A stretch of DNA of 64,000 nt. It comes from Anabaena subtropica FACHB-260. Lineage in GTDB: Bacteria > Cyanobacteriota > Cyanobacteriia > Cyanobacteriales > Nostocaceae. Positions within the stretch are counted from its first letter, which is position 1. The number at the start of each line of letters is the position of its first letter. This document shows positions 44,600 to 53,754 of the stretch, piece by piece. The stretch spans positions 1-64,000 of the forward strand of contig NZ_JACJRF010000017.1 of assembly GCF_014697105.1 (NCBI RefSeq). The letters run 5' to 3'. The notes under the pieces are model-generated. The model was not told where the DNA came from. It was given only the letters and a program-made list of their open reading frames with translations, and did not search any database. Position numbers and translations under genes: made by a program.

Positions 44600-45343
44600 A
44601 TGTCAATCCCATTACTAGAATACAAACCCAGTTCTCAAAACCAGCGTGTTCCTGGGTACGAAGTTCCTAACGAAGATACTCCCAGAATTTACCGCATCGA
44701 AGACGCTGCCTACGATGGCGAACTCAAAGAACTAATTTGGGCTGCTTATCGGCAGGTGTTTAGTGAACACGTCATCCTAAAATTCTTCCGCCAAGGCAAT
44801 CTAGAATCCCAATTGAAGAATCGGGCAATCAGTGTCCGCGATTTCATTCGGGGTCTAGCTAAATCAGAGGCTTTCAAGAGTTTAGTCATCAAGAGTAACT
44901 CTAACTACCGCCTTGTAGAATTAGCACTGAAACGGCTTTTGGGTCGTGCGCCTTATAATAAGGATGAAGAAATTGCTTGGTCAATCAAGATAGCAACCAA
45001 TGGTTGGGATGGCTTTGTTGATGCTCTGCTCGATTCTGAAGAATATCAGAGCAACTTTGGTGAGAATATAGTCCCCTACCAACGGCGACGCTATAAAGAT
45101 AGACCCTTCAATCTAGTCACACCACGCTACGGCAACTACTGGCGCGACAAGTTGGAAAGTGAGCGCTACATAGAAGGTGATATTAAAAATTTCTTGGAAT
45201 TAGCTAAATCCATAGAAATCAAGACCGTCACCTTTACACCAGTAAGCACTGCCAATATTAAAATTCCCGACACAACCCGGAACACCACACCGGCAGGGAT
45301 TCCCATCTCCGTAAATCCTAGCGCCAATTTCCCCGTGCGGTAA
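44600..45343 (+). CDS. cpcG2: Phycobilisome rod-core linker CpcG2
   Basis: 247-aa paralog of CpcG1 ([16 protein letters not shown] start), with the linker domain at about residues 20-185 and a shorter C-terminal tail ending in PSANFPVR. It has no membrane segment, so it should act as a core-binding linker. Only a heptamer repeat separates it from cpcG1, which is consistent with recent tandem duplication. Confidence 0.95.
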   Translation: MSIPLLEYKPSSQNQRVPGYEVPNEDTPRIYRIEDAAYDGELKELIWAAYRQVFSEHVILKFFRQGNLESQLKNRAISVRDFIRGLAKSEAFKSLVIKSNSNYRLVELALKRLLGRAPYNKDEEIAWSIKIATNGWDGFVDALLDSEEYQSNFGENIVPYQRRRYKDRPFNLVTPRYGNYWRDKLESERYIEGDIKNFLELAKSIEIKTVTFTPVSTANIKIPDTTRNTTPAGIPISVNPSANFPVR

Positions 45344-45381
45344 GTTGCCGACCAACTTCTTTGAAACCGGAGATTTTCACA

Positions 45382-46092
45382 ATGGCATTACCTTTACTGG
45401 AATACAAACCCACAACTCAAAATCAACGAGTTCGGAGTTTTGGGACGGCTGATTTAAATGAGGATACTCCTTATATCTACCGTCTAGAAGATGCCAACTC
45501 TCCCAGTGAAATTGAAGAACTGATTTGGGCTACCTATCGCCAAGTCTTTAACGAACAAGAGATTCTCAAGTTCAATCGACAAATTGGCTTAGAAACCCAA
45601 CTCAAAAATCGGTCAATTACGGTTAGGGATTTTATTCGAGGTTTAGCTAAGTCAGAGCGCTTTTATCAGCTAGTTGTCACACCTAACAACAACTATCGGC
45701 TGGTGGAAATGTGCCTCAAGCGGCTATTGGGACGCTCTCCCTATAACCAAGAAGAAAAAATTGCTTGGTCAATTCAAATTGCCAGCAAAGGTTGGGGAGG
45801 ATTTGTTGATGCTTTGATTGACAGTTCAGAGTATGAGCAAGCCTTTGGTGACTACACCGTACCCTACCAGCGCAAACGGATGACTACAGACCGACCATTC
45901 AGCTTTACACCTCGTTATGGTGCTGATTACCGTGACAAAGCCTATACCCTCAGACAAGAACGTTATATCACCGATTGGTATAGAAGATCCAATCGTAATT
46001 ATGATGGGGCGGCAATATTAGCAGTATTGCTGGTCATCAGCGCTGGATTGACTTTCCTGTTCGTCCTAAATTGGTTGGGGTATCAGCTCTAG
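45382..46092 (+). CDS. cpcG3: Membrane-anchored rod linker CpcG3 (CpcL type)
   Basis: 236 aa from ATG 45382 (the frame reaches back to 45361, but [12 protein letters not shown] is the family start). After the linker domain (about residues 20-185) the tail ends in one hydrophobic helix, [20 protein letters not shown], near residues 207-226. That helix is the mark of CpcL-type linkers, which tie core-less phycocyanin rods to the thylakoid membrane and photosystem I. CpcG1, CpcG2 and CpcG4 in this cluster lack it. Confidence 0.95.
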   Translation: MALPLLEYKPTTQNQRVRSFGTADLNEDTPYIYRLEDANSPSEIEELIWATYRQVFNEQEILKFNRQIGLETQLKNRSITVRDFIRGLAKSERFYQLVVTPNNNYRLVEMCLKRLLGRSPYNQEEKIAWSIQIASKGWGGFVDALIDSSEYEQAFGDYTVPYQRKRMTTDRPFSFTPRYGADYRDKAYTLRQERYITDWYRRSNRNYDGAAILAVLLVISAGLTFLFVLNWLGYQL

Positions 46093-46207
46093 CTATTGAC
46101 CTAATGCGGGAAAATAAGTAAAGCATGAAGGAGGATTTTGAGAAATCAAACCTCTTTCAGTTGATAAAGCTAGCTGTTTAACTTTTTAATAAGGGGAATA
46201 ACTCAGC

Positions 46208-46969
46208 ATGGCATTGCCATTACTTCAATACAAACCAAGCTCTCAAAATCACCGGGTTGCCAGCTTTGGTGTCGCTGACCAAAACGAAGATACACCATAC
46301 ATCTATCGCATAGAAGATGTTAGCTCCTACACTGATATTCAAAACATCATTTGGGCTTCCTATCGCCAAGTCTTCAGCGAACATGAAATTCTCAAGTTCA
46401 ATCGCCAAAAAACGCTGGAATCCCAGGTGAAGAATGGCTCTATTTCTGTGAGAGATTTCATTCGTGGTCTAGCTAAATCTGAAGCCTTCTACCGTCTAGT
46501 TGTCTCAGTTAACAACAACTACCGCCTAGTTGACATCACTCTAAAACGTCTTTTGGGTCGTTCTTCTTACAACAAAGACGAGCAAATCGCTTGGTCTATT
46601 GTCATCGGGACTAAAGGTTTTAGCGGTTTTGTTGATGCACTCATCGACAGCGAAGAATACACCAATAATTTTGGTGAAAACATCGTACCTTACCAACGTA
46701 AACGGATGGAAGGTCGTCCCTATAACTTGGTAACTCCCCGTTACGGCGAAGACTTCCAAGAAAAAGCAGGTACAGTGCAAACAGACTGGCGCTTTACCTT
46801 GGACAAGTTCTACAGTCGCAAGTCCAAAGAAAAACAACTGCGCGAAGGCGACCCTCGCAAATTTGCGGATATGGCAGTGTCAGTTGGTGGTCAAGGTAAC
46901 TACGCACAAAGAATCTCTGCTTTTGATATTGACTATCTAAATGCAGTGCCAAACCGTAGCAGACGCTAA
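46208..46969 (+). CDS. cpcG4: Phycobilisome rod-core linker CpcG4
   Basis: 253-aa fourth rod-core linker ([16 protein letters not shown]), with a linker domain at about residues 20-185 and a basic C-terminal region ([19 protein letters not shown]). No membrane helix. It is preceded by 115 bp and AAGGGGAA, and a strong terminator follows, so it closes the operon. Confidence 0.95.
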   Translation: MALPLLQYKPSSQNHRVASFGVADQNEDTPYIYRIEDVSSYTDIQNIIWASYRQVFSEHEILKFNRQKTLESQVKNGSISVRDFIRGLAKSEAFYRLVVSVNNNYRLVDITLKRLLGRSSYNKDEQIAWSIVIGTKGFSGFVDALIDSEEYTNNFGENIVPYQRKRMEGRPYNLVTPRYGEDFQEKAGTVQTDWRFTLDKFYSRKSKEKQLREGDPRKFADMAVSVGGQGNYAQRISAFDIDYLNAVPNRSRR

Positions 46970-46998
46970 GATTTAACATCTGATAGTCTGAATTTTAT

Positions 46999-47096
46999 AC
47001 TGGGTCTAGTTTTTGCGTTGATGTGACGAAAAGTTTGCAGTTTCTCTGTTGGCTGGGTGTGACATTGGGTGGAGACTAGACCCAGTAGCTTTTTAT
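46999..47096 (+). terminator. Terminator of the cpc operon
   Basis: ACTGGGTCTAG (46999-47009) pairs perfectly with CTAGACCCAGT (47076-47086), followed by AGCTTTTTA. The interior is 66 nt and may fold further. It lies between convergent cpcG4 and the methyltransferase gene. Confidence 0.75.
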
Positions 47097-47097
47097 A

Positions 47098-47916
47098 CTA
47101 TATTTTTCGACCACTCACAAAAAAAGTTAAATTTTCGTACCAAACACCTTGTTCTGTTGCTTTCGCTTCAATCTCTCGACAATATTCTGCTTTTACTTCT
47201 TCCATCTGTTCTGATGACAGATTTAAAAGAGGATTTTCTCTAGGATGGAACCATCCACCATTCCATCTTTTAGCTTGTTCCAGACTGTGGTAGAAACCAA
47301 ATTGTTGAGTTTTCACTTCAATATCTTCAAAACCGGCTGCTTCCATTAGAAGATGGCATTTTTGGATAGTACCTGTTGGTTCATTTATATTGATGAGTAA
47401 AATATCATTCTTTGCACAAGCCTTAATAATAGTTGGTGCTTCACATGATTCTTGAGAACAACAAGAAAATCCTACTATTCCGCCTTTTTTAAGAAATCGA
47501 TACCACTTACTTAAAGCAGCCGGAATATCTCTAAAATAGACTATGGCTGTAGAACAAAGAATGACATCAAAACTTTCATCTTCAAAATCAATATACTCTG
47601 CGTCTGCTTCAATTAATTCGATATTTTGCAAACCTAATTTATTAATCTTCTCTTGTGCTTGAGCAAGCATACCTGAAGAAAAATCTACGCCTATGACTTT
47701 GCCAGTAGCACCAACAATTTCAGCAGCAGCGATCGCCATAATACCTGTTCCCGTTGCCAAGTCCAAAACTTTCTGCCCATTTTGTAGGGGAATTAGTTCT
47801 AATAAAGGCAAAGCGCGGCGAATTGTATAATCGTTGTCATACTTGCTTCTACTGTTGAAGAAGTTGATTACTTCTGTCTTATATGTTTGCTCGTATTGTG
47901 TGTTATCCATGAACAA
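47098..47916 (-). CDS. Class I SAM-dependent methyltransferase
   Basis: 272 aa with the Rossmann methyltransferase motifs: motif I VLDLATGTGIMAIAAAEIV near residues 50-68, the acidic end of strand 2 in VIGVDFSSGMLAQAQEK near 74-90, and DVILCSTAIVYF near 115-126. The layout is UbiE/Coq5-like, but the C-terminal half (QFGFYHSLEQAKRWNGGWFH) is not one I can assign to a substrate. Two bp separate it from the HD gene upstream on the same strand, so they are co-transcribed. Confidence 0.88.
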   Translation of the reverse strand: MFMDNTQYEQTYKTEVINFFNSRSKYDNDYTIRRALPLLELIPLQNGQKVLDLATGTGIMAIAAAEIVGATGKVIGVDFSSGMLAQAQEKINKLGLQNIELIEADAEYIDFEDESFDVILCSTAIVYFRDIPAALSKWYRFLKKGGIVGFSCCSQESCEAPTIIKACAKNDILLININEPTGTIQKCHLLMEAAGFEDIEVKTQQFGFYHSLEQAKRWNGGWFHPRENPLLNLSSEQMEEVKAEYCREIEAKATEQGVWYENLTFFVSGRKI

Positions 47917-47918
47917 GA

Positions 47919-48557
47919 TTACTTGTTAAGTCTTTGAATTTCTGCTTGTAAATTAGCTCTAGCAGATTGTTCTGATTTATCATATATTAACGGTGTGCAA
48001 TATATACGCTGTCTTTGCAAAAATCTTTCTAGAACTTGTGTGCGTCCTTGAATATAATCACTGTCTGACATCCAAGCGTATTCTTGGCGGATGGCGTGAG
48101 CGTATTCTTGATAGTCAACTGGGTTAGTAGCCAAAATTGCCAAATCTGCATCTAGTAGGACTTGGCTATCAATATCATCATCAGCTTGGTGGTGTTTGGT
48201 GTTGAGGATGAGGCGCTTCACTTTAGTTAGACAACTGAGGGGAATGCCTAAACTACTAAGTGATTCACAAGCATATTCAGCGCTTTTTTCTTCATTATCT
48301 TGAGCCTGGGTGTCATAAATAATATCGTGAAACCAAGTTGCAAGTTGTACCGCCGCCAAATCTTGAGTGTAAGCTTGCAAACTCTGGATGGTATGGAAGA
48401 CAGAACTAATGTGTTTAAGTGTGTGGTAATGGCGACTAGGATTTGAATAAGCTTGAATTAAATTTGTAAAGACTTGTTCGGCAGATGCCTTTTCCACCTC
48501 AAAGCTTTGAAGTGTATGTTGCCATTCGTAAAACAAAAAATTCTTTTCAGTAAGCAT
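47919..48557 (-). CDS. HD-superfamily phosphohydrolase-like protein
   Basis: 212-aa predicted metal-dependent HD protein (COG4339-like). Metal ligands fit RHYHTLKHI near residues 42-50, the central HD pair in ATWFHDIIYD near 72-81, and a later Asp in VLLDADLAILA near 132-142. Substrate unknown; such proteins may cleave nucleotides or other phosphoesters. It is the first gene of a two-gene unit with the methyltransferase and is divergent from putA. Confidence 0.85.
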   Translation of the reverse strand: MLTEKNFLFYEWQHTLQSFEVEKASAEQVFTNLIQAYSNPSRHYHTLKHISSVFHTIQSLQAYTQDLAAVQLATWFHDIIYDTQAQDNEEKSAEYACESLSSLGIPLSCLTKVKRLILNTKHHQADDDIDSQVLLDADLAILATNPVDYQEYAHAIRQEYAWMSDSDYIQGRTQVLERFLQRQRIYCTPLIYDKSEQSARANLQAEIQRLNK

Positions 48558-48726
48558 AAATTCTTCTGTGTGTTTAGAAAATTATTCACTACAGAAACAA
48601 AGAGAGGAAGCCTTACGTATTTTAAATTTGAATTGCTTATGTGTGGTGACAATAAAATTCACGAGTCACAATAGAAAGCACGGACTTTCCAGAGAAAGTC
48701 TTAAGTTGACTCAGGAGTTCCTATCA

Positions 48727-51717
48727 GTGGTATTACAAGTACAAACCAGCACCTACGAAGCTAAAACTCAAGAAATTGCTAGGCAATTATTAGCTGCTAC
48801 CCAAGAAAATCGTTCATTTCTTGCCTCTTTGCGCGATCAAATGCGTTGGGATGACAAATTGCTTGCTTGGGCGATGAGTAACCCCGGTTTACGGGTGCAA
48901 TTATTTAGGTTTATTGATACTTTGCCCGCATTACATAGCAAAGCAGAAATTGCTGCTCATTTACAAGAATATTTAGGAGATGAATCTGTTGAACTTCCCG
49001 CAGCTTTAAAGGGGATGCTGAATTTTGCTAACCCTGATTCTATGCCGGGACAAGTGGCTGCAACTACTGTATCAACGGCAGTTGAGACTTTAGCTCATAA
49101 ATATATTTCTGGGGAAAATATTAAGCAAGTCATTAAGACAGTTGAACGACTACGAAAAGAAAAAATGGCGTTCACCATCGACTTACTTGGTGAGGCGGTA
49201 ATTACGGAAATTGAGGCACAGTCTTATTTAGAACGCTATTTAGAATTAATTACTCAATTAACAGAAGCGTCTAAGAATTGGGCTAATATCCCGGCTATTG
49301 ATGAAGCCGATGGGGAACAGATAGCAAAAGTCCAGGTTTCTGTGAAGTTAACGGCATTTTATTCCCAATTCGATCCGTTAGACGCTAAGGGTAGTGAGGA
49401 GAAAGTTAGCGATCGCATTCGTATTTTATTACGTCATGCTAAGGAGTTGGGGGCAGCTATCCATTTTGATATGGAACAGTACGCCTACAAAGACTTAACT
49501 TTAAATATTTTGCAAAAAATCTTATTAGAAGATGAGTTTCGTCAACGCACAGATATAGGGATGACGATTCAAGCATATCTAAGAGATAGTGAGCAAGATG
49601 CTAGAAATATCATTGCTTGGTTGAAACAGCGCGGTTATCCTTTAACAATTCGTTTGGTAAAAGGCGCATATTGGGATCAGGAAACTATCAAGGCAGCACA
49701 AAAGCACTGGAATCAACCTGTTTTTAACGATAAGGCGGCGACTGATGCCAATTTTGAAGCGATAACTCAATTATTGCTGGAAAATCATCAATATGTTTAT
49801 TCTGCCATTGGTAGCCATAATGTGCGATCGCAAGCTTTGGCGATGGCAATTGCTGAGACTTTAAATATCCCCAGGCGGCGGTTTGAGATGCAGGTGCTTT
49901 ATGGCATGGGGGATAAGTTAGCGAAGGGTTTGGTTGATCGGGGGTATCGAGTCCGGGTTTATTGTCCTTATGGTGAGTTATTGCCGGGGATGGCTTATCT
50001 GATTCGGCGGTTATTGGAAAATACGGCGAATAGTTCGTTTTTACGGCAAAATTTGGAGAATCGTCCGGTGGAGGAGTTGCTGGCAGCGCCGAAAGTTGAT
50101 TTAGCCCAGGCAAAGGTGCATTCGCCGGAGGCATTCTCACAGGGTAGACACTTTGTGGGGGCGGCGGATACAGATTACGCAGAGGAGGAGGACAGAACAA
50201 AGGCGGCGCGGGCTTTTGCTGTGGTACGTGGGGAGTTGGGCAAGACTTATTTACCTCTAATTAATGGGGAGTATGTGCAGACTGCTGAGGTGATTGATTC
50301 TGTTAATCCTTCTAATTTTAGTGAGGTGATTGGTAAGGTTGGATTGATTAGTGTGGAACAGGCGGAGCAGGCAATGCAGGCGGCGAAGGCGGCTTTTCCT
50401 GGGTGGCGGCGGACTCCTGTTAAGGAACGGGCGGCGATTTTGCGGAAGGCGGCTGATTTGATGGAACAGCGTCGGGCGGAATTGTCGGCTTGGATAGTTT
50501 TGGAAGTAGGGAAACCTGTTAAGGAGGCGGACGCAGAGGTTTCAGAGGCGATAGATTTTTGTCGCTACTACGCGGATGAGATGGAACGGTTATATCAAGG
50601 TATAAATTATGATGTTGCTGGGGAGACGAATCGTTATATTTACCAGCCACGGGGTATTGCTGTCGTCATTTCTCCTTGGAATTTCCCTTTGGCGATCGCC
50701 TGTGGAATGACTGTTGCTGCCTTGGTTACAGGCAATTGCACCCTGCTTAAGCCTGCGGAAACTTCTTCTGTGATTACTGCTAAACTGACGGAAATCTTAA
50801 TAGATGCTGGCATTCCTAAAGGTGTATTTCAATACGTGCCGGGTAAGGGTTCACAAGTAGGGGCTTATTTAGTAAGTCATGCCGATACTCATCTGATTGC
50901 TTTTACTGGTTCTCAGGAAGTTGGTTGTCGCATCTATGCAGAAGCGGCTACACTCAAACCACTACAAAGGCACATGAAGCGAGTAATTGCCGAAATGGGC
51001 GGGAAAAATGCCATTATTGTCGATGAAAGTGCTGATTTAGACCAAGCCGTTGTCGGAGTGGTACAGTCAGCTTTTGGTTACAGTGGGCAAAAGTGTTCTG
51101 CTTGTTCGCGGGTAGTAGTGGTGGAAGCAATTTACGATGCTTTTATCCGGCGAGTGGTGGAAGCGACGAAATCCTTAAATATTGGCGAGGCGGAGTTACC
51201 TAGTAGCCAAGTCGGGCCAGTGATTGATGCCAATGCCCGCGATCGCATCCGCGAGTATATTGAGAAGGGTAAGGCAGAATCTCAGGTGGCGTTAGAGTTA
51301 AGCGCACCGAACCACGGTTATTTTGTCGGGCCAGTCATCTTTGGTGAAGTTCCACCCAATGGAACGATAGCCCAGCAAGAAATTTTCGGACCTGTGTTAG
51401 CAGTAATTAAAGCTAAAGATTTTGCTCAAGCCTTAGCAATTGCTAACGATACCGACTACGCCTTGACTGGTGGGCTTTATTCCCGCACACCTTCCCACAT
51501 TCAACAAGCCCAAGAAGAATTTGAAGTTGGTAACTTATATATCAACCGTAACATTACAGGGGCGATCGTTGCTAGACAGCCCTTTGGTGGCTTCAAACTT
51601 TCTGGTGTCGGTTCCAAAGCCGGCGGCCCTGATTATCTGTTGCAGTTCTTAGAACCACGCACAATCACAGAAAACATTCAACGCCAAGGTTTTGCACCCA
51701 TTGAAGGTGCAGAATAA
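48727..51717 (+). CDS. putA: Bifunctional proline dehydrogenase / P5C dehydrogenase
   Basis: 996 aa from GTG 48727, chosen because AGGAG lies 9 nt upstream and the protein then starts with family-like sequence; the frame runs back to 48568 without similarity. The FAD-dependent PRODH barrel covers about residues 90-430 (IHFDMEQYAYKDLTL, LVKGAYWDQE, RFEMQVLYGMGD). The NAD-dependent glutamate-semialdehyde dehydrogenase covers about 500-985, with E756 in IAEMGGKN and catalytic C790 in GYSGQKCSAC. Proline is oxidised to glutamate for carbon and nitrogen use. A long antisense frame at 49724-50200 is an artefact of GC-rich codons. Confidence 0.95.
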   Translation: MVLQVQTSTYEAKTQEIARQLLAATQENRSFLASLRDQMRWDDKLLAWAMSNPGLRVQLFRFIDTLPALHSKAEIAAHLQEYLGDESVELPAALKGMLNFANPDSMPGQVAATTVSTAVETLAHKYISGENIKQVIKTVERLRKEKMAFTIDLLGEAVITEIEAQSYLERYLELITQLTEASKNWANIPAIDEADGEQIAKVQVSVKLTAFYSQFDPLDAKGSEEKVSDRIRILLRHAKELGAAIHFDMEQYAYKDLTLNILQKILLEDEFRQRTDIGMTIQAYLRDSEQDARNIIAWLKQRGYPLTIRLVKGAYWDQETIKAAQKHWNQPVFNDKAATDANFEAITQLLLENHQYVYSAIGSHNVRSQALAMAIAETLNIPRRRFEMQVLYGMGDKLAKGLVDRGYRVRVYCPYGELLPGMAYLIRRLLENTANSSFLRQNLENRPVEELLAAPKVDLAQAKVHSPEAFSQGRHFVGAADTDYAEEEDRTKAARAFAVVRGELGKTYLPLINGEYVQTAEVIDSVNPSNFSEVIGKVGLISVEQAEQAMQAAKAAFPGWRRTPVKERAAILRKAADLMEQRRAELSAWIVLEVGKPVKEADAEVSEAIDFCRYYADEMERLYQGINYDVAGETNRYIYQPRGIAVVISPWNFPLAIACGMTVAALVTGNCTLLKPAETSSVITAKLTEILIDAGIPKGVFQYVPGKGSQVGAYLVSHADTHLIAFTGSQEVGCRIYAEAATLKPLQRHMKRVIAEMGGKNAIIVDESADLDQAVVGVVQSAFGYSGQKCSACSRVVVVEAIYDAFIRRVVEATKSLNIGEAELPSSQVGPVIDANARDRIREYIEKGKAESQVALELSAPNHGYFVGPVIFGEVPPNGTIAQQEIFGPVLAVIKAKDFAQALAIANDTDYALTGGLYSRTPSHIQQAQEEFEVGNLYINRNITGAIVARQPFGGFKLSGVGSKAGGPDYLLQFLEPRTITENIQRQGFAPIEGAE

Positions 51718-51728
51718 AGAATAAAAAG

Positions 51729-51900
51729 CAATACAGTTCAGTGAAGAAATAAAATCAATTACTGCCAATACAACAGATAGACTTTTTTGGAGGGGGTTTG
51801 GGGGACGCAACCGTCCCCCAATAGGGGGTTTGGGGGAGAATCCCCCGAATCTTGGTTCTCAACAAATTGATTGACTAATCACCTTAACTGAACCGTATTG
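51729..51900. mobile_element. MITE-like element 1 (172 bp, 10-bp target duplication)
   Basis: Terminal inverted repeats CAATACAGTTCAG and CTGAACCGTATTG (12 of 13 matching) bound 172 bp with no gene. The direct repeat GAATAAAAAG occurs at both ends (51719-51728 and 51901-51910) and is the apparent target duplication. The interior contains G-rich palindromes, including GGGGGACG / CGTCCCCC at 51800-51819. Element 2 at 53489 has the same termini and duplication length. Elements of this size move in trans with a full-length transposase, which is not in the window. Confidence 0.8.
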
Positions 51901-51904
51901 GAAT

Positions 51905-51938
51905 AAAAAGAGGTGCGTCGCTTGACGCACCTCTTTTT
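51905..51938. terminator. Perfect bidirectional terminator after putA
   Basis: AAAAAGAGGTGCGTC (51905-51919), loop GCTT, then GACGCACCTCTTTTT (51924-51938): a 15-bp perfect stem with A and T tails on either side. It serves putA, and possibly convergent read-through from tRNA-Pro. The MITE duplicates the first bases of its left arm and now separates putA from it. Confidence 0.85.
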
Positions 51939-52008
51939 AAAATAATTAAATTGAAGGATTGAGTTGGGGGAAACTCTACAACCTTTACGTAATTCAGTGT
52001 CCTATCAA

Positions 52009-52082
52009 TCGGAGCGGCGGGATTCGAACCCACGACCTCCACTACCCCAAAGTGGCGCGCTACCAAGCTGCGCTACGCCCCG
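52009..52082 (-). tRNA. trnP: tRNA-Pro(GGG)
   Basis: A full cloverleaf: acceptor CGGGGCG pairs with CGCTCCG (one G-U pair), the anticodon arm is CCACT TTGGGGT AGTGG with anticodon GGG, the T loop is TTCGAAT, and the discriminator is A. CCA is not encoded. Confidence 0.95.
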
Positions 52083-52132
52083 GTCAGAATTATTATATTA
52101 CCGCAAACTCTGAGTAGAATCAAGGGGTAAGC

Positions 52133-52498
52133 TCAAAAAACTTTCAGCATTCCAGCCGCTTGCAACAAATTAGGCACAGCAGAGGGATTCCATTTACCCT
52201 CAACACAGCGTCCTGTATTCAGAATCAAGCGCAGGCTATATTCATGAGGATAGCCTTCTACCTCCATCCATAATAAATCGCTTTCGGCTTCACAGGCAAT
52301 CTTCTCCTCATCCATTAATTCGGCGGCGAGTTGCTTCATAGTGTTTGCTAACTTAGCTAAGAGATGGCAAAAATCATCTAACTCAGCTTCGGTTAACTCA
52401 ATTGCCCAATCATCAGTACCGACTAAACCTTTAAATTCGGTTGCATTGGGATTCCAACCAATGCGCCAGCCAGCACCACTTTTAATTAGACGTTCCAT
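52133..52498 (-). CDS. DUF1818 family protein
   Basis: 121-aa acidic cytoplasmic protein of a family restricted to cyanobacteria and plastid relatives. Typical sequence is SGAGWRIGWNPNATEFKGLV near residues 7-26, WAIELTEAELDDFCHLLAKL near 31-50, and WMEVEGYPHEYSLRLILN near 77-94. Length matches the family. Function unknown; no operon partner is evident, since the next gene upstream is 30 bp away on the same strand and unrelated by sequence. Confidence 0.88.
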   Translation of the reverse strand: MERLIKSGAGWRIGWNPNATEFKGLVGTDDWAIELTEAELDDFCHLLAKLANTMKQLAAELMDEEKIACEAESDLLWMEVEGYPHEYSLRLILNTGRCVEGKWNPSAVPNLLQAAGMLKVF

Positions 52499-52527
52499 GA
52501 AAATTTTGATGAAAAGGATGGGGTGAT

Positions 52528-53106
52528 TTATTTGAGGAGTTCAGCGCCTCCTGTTTGGGGAAGTGTGGTGTTGGGAGTGTTGGGACTGGTTGAGGTGCTG
52601 GGGCGTGGAGTTGGTTGAGTGGTGGTATTTGGGTTAAAAATATTAGTTAAAACTTGTACTAAAGCATTGCGTTGATTACGATTGAGGCGAGAAATGGCAG
52701 CGCGATCGCCTTCTATGGGATTCTGCCGCAATGTATCATTACCTGGATAGGTACTGTCGTACATAATTTCATTAGCATCCAAGTAATCAGCTAGAGTTAG
52801 TTTCCAATCTAGGCGATAATTAGGAGCGCGTTCTTTCACATATACGTGATATCTAATTAAGCGACTTGCCAAGGTATTATTCTCTGCCACTCTGCCAGTT
52901 TCTCTACTGGTGTATTGATTTTCTCTAGGAAAGTCGGGCAATTGTTGATACACTTGCTGCCAAACTTCACCAGGGCTAATTCTCTGAGCTATCGCAGGTT
53001 GGATGCTGGTTAAATTAACTCCACCCAAAGTAATAACACCCGCTACCACAAAGGCAGTTGTCAATGCTGAGTTAAACTTCACAAATATAAACTGAAGGGT
53101 TGACAA
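52528..53106 (-). CDS. Exported protein with Pro/Thr-rich tail, function unknown
   Basis: 192 aa from TTG 53106; a GTG at 53082 is an equally plausible start and gives a cleaner signal peptide. The signal is ALTTAFVVAGVITLGG...QPAIA, with likely cleavage after AIA. The mature domain (about residues 42-158; GEVWQQVYQQLPDFPRENQY, LASRLIRYHVYVKERAPNYR) looks like a conserved periplasmic domain of cyanobacteria. It is followed by a low-complexity TTTQPTPRPSTSTSPNTPN stretch ending in LPQTGGAELLK. Lumenal or periplasmic location is expected. Not recognised further. Confidence 0.75.
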   Translation of the reverse strand: MSTLQFIFVKFNSALTTAFVVAGVITLGGVNLTSIQPAIAQRISPGEVWQQVYQQLPDFPRENQYTSRETGRVAENNTLASRLIRYHVYVKERAPNYRLDWKLTLADYLDANEIMYDSTYPGNDTLRQNPIEGDRAAISRLNRNQRNALVQVLTNIFNPNTTTQPTPRPSTSTSPNTPNTTLPQTGGAELLK

Positions 53107-53172
53107 ATATTCTGAGAAGAAAGGGCAAAGTGACTGGTGATCAACTCAGCACTTTCAACTCAGCACTATATT

Positions 53173-53409
53173 TTAAATTTCACCAATGATTTCTGGTTGT
53201 GTCAATTCATCAGACATTTCAATAATTGCCCTGAGTACTGGCTTCATCATTGCATCTTCAGCACTTTCAAATTCTTCATAACGCCGACGTTTGGCGCGAT
53301 TTGCCACCTGAACCGTAATGCGGTAGCGATTTGAAGCTGCACTAATTAAATCCTCAGCACGGTGCATAATCTGAGATTGGGTTGTCTCGAACTTAGAACG
53401 CTTGAGCAT
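53173..53409 (-). CDS. rpoZ: RNA polymerase omega subunit
   Basis: 78-aa omega subunit, which helps fold and hold the beta' subunit. The conserved core is [20 protein letters not shown] near residues 14-33 followed by [13 protein letters not shown] near 37-49, then [20 protein letters not shown], in the cyanobacterial form. The ATG at 53409 is clear. MITE-like element 2 lies upstream of its promoter region. Confidence 0.92.
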
Positions 53410-53488
53410 AGTAATGGGTTCTTGGGGACATACCCTAGTTTAGCAGTACTGATCAAGACTAGGGACAGGAAACAGGCAGAGGAGAACC

Positions 53489-53633
53489 CAATACGGTTCG
53501 GATAAGCAGGGGGTGCAGGGGGAGAATAGAAGCAGGGGAAGAGAAATTGCTTAATAATAACTCTCTTCCCTCCCTGCCTCCCCTGCACCCCCTGCTCACC
53601 TCAACAGATAACTCTGTTAACCGAACCGTATTG
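53489..53633. mobile_element. MITE-like element 2 (145 bp, 10-bp target duplication)
   Basis: Termini CAATACGGTTCGG (53489-53501) and CCGAACCGTATTG (53621-53633) are perfect inverted repeats of 13 bases. The flanks GAGGAGAACC (53479-53488) and GAGGAGAACC (53634-53643) are exact 10-bp direct repeats. The interior is itself loosely palindromic (GCAGGGGGTGCAGGGG against CCCCTGCACCCCCTGC). It lies between divergent rpoZ and the fasciclin gene. The same termini and duplication length as element 1 show one family. Confidence 0.85.
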
Positions 53634-53754
53634 GAGGAGAACCCATCATGACTATTGACTAAATGACTCTAACCTTTCTCTTGATAGAGGTTGATTGCTT
53701 TTGTCTATTTATAAGTTGGTAGTAACTGTGAAGTTAATAAATTAACCAAATATC

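Noticed and set aside
49724-50200. 158-codon open frame antisense to putA
   Set aside because: It lies wholly inside the conserved putA coding sequence; composition (Pro/Ser-rich) reflects GGN/GCN codons read in reverse.
52528-53106. LPXTG sortase signal (LPQTG near the C-terminus)
   Set aside because: No hydrophobic segment or basic tail follows the motif, and sortase anchoring is not expected in cyanobacteria.
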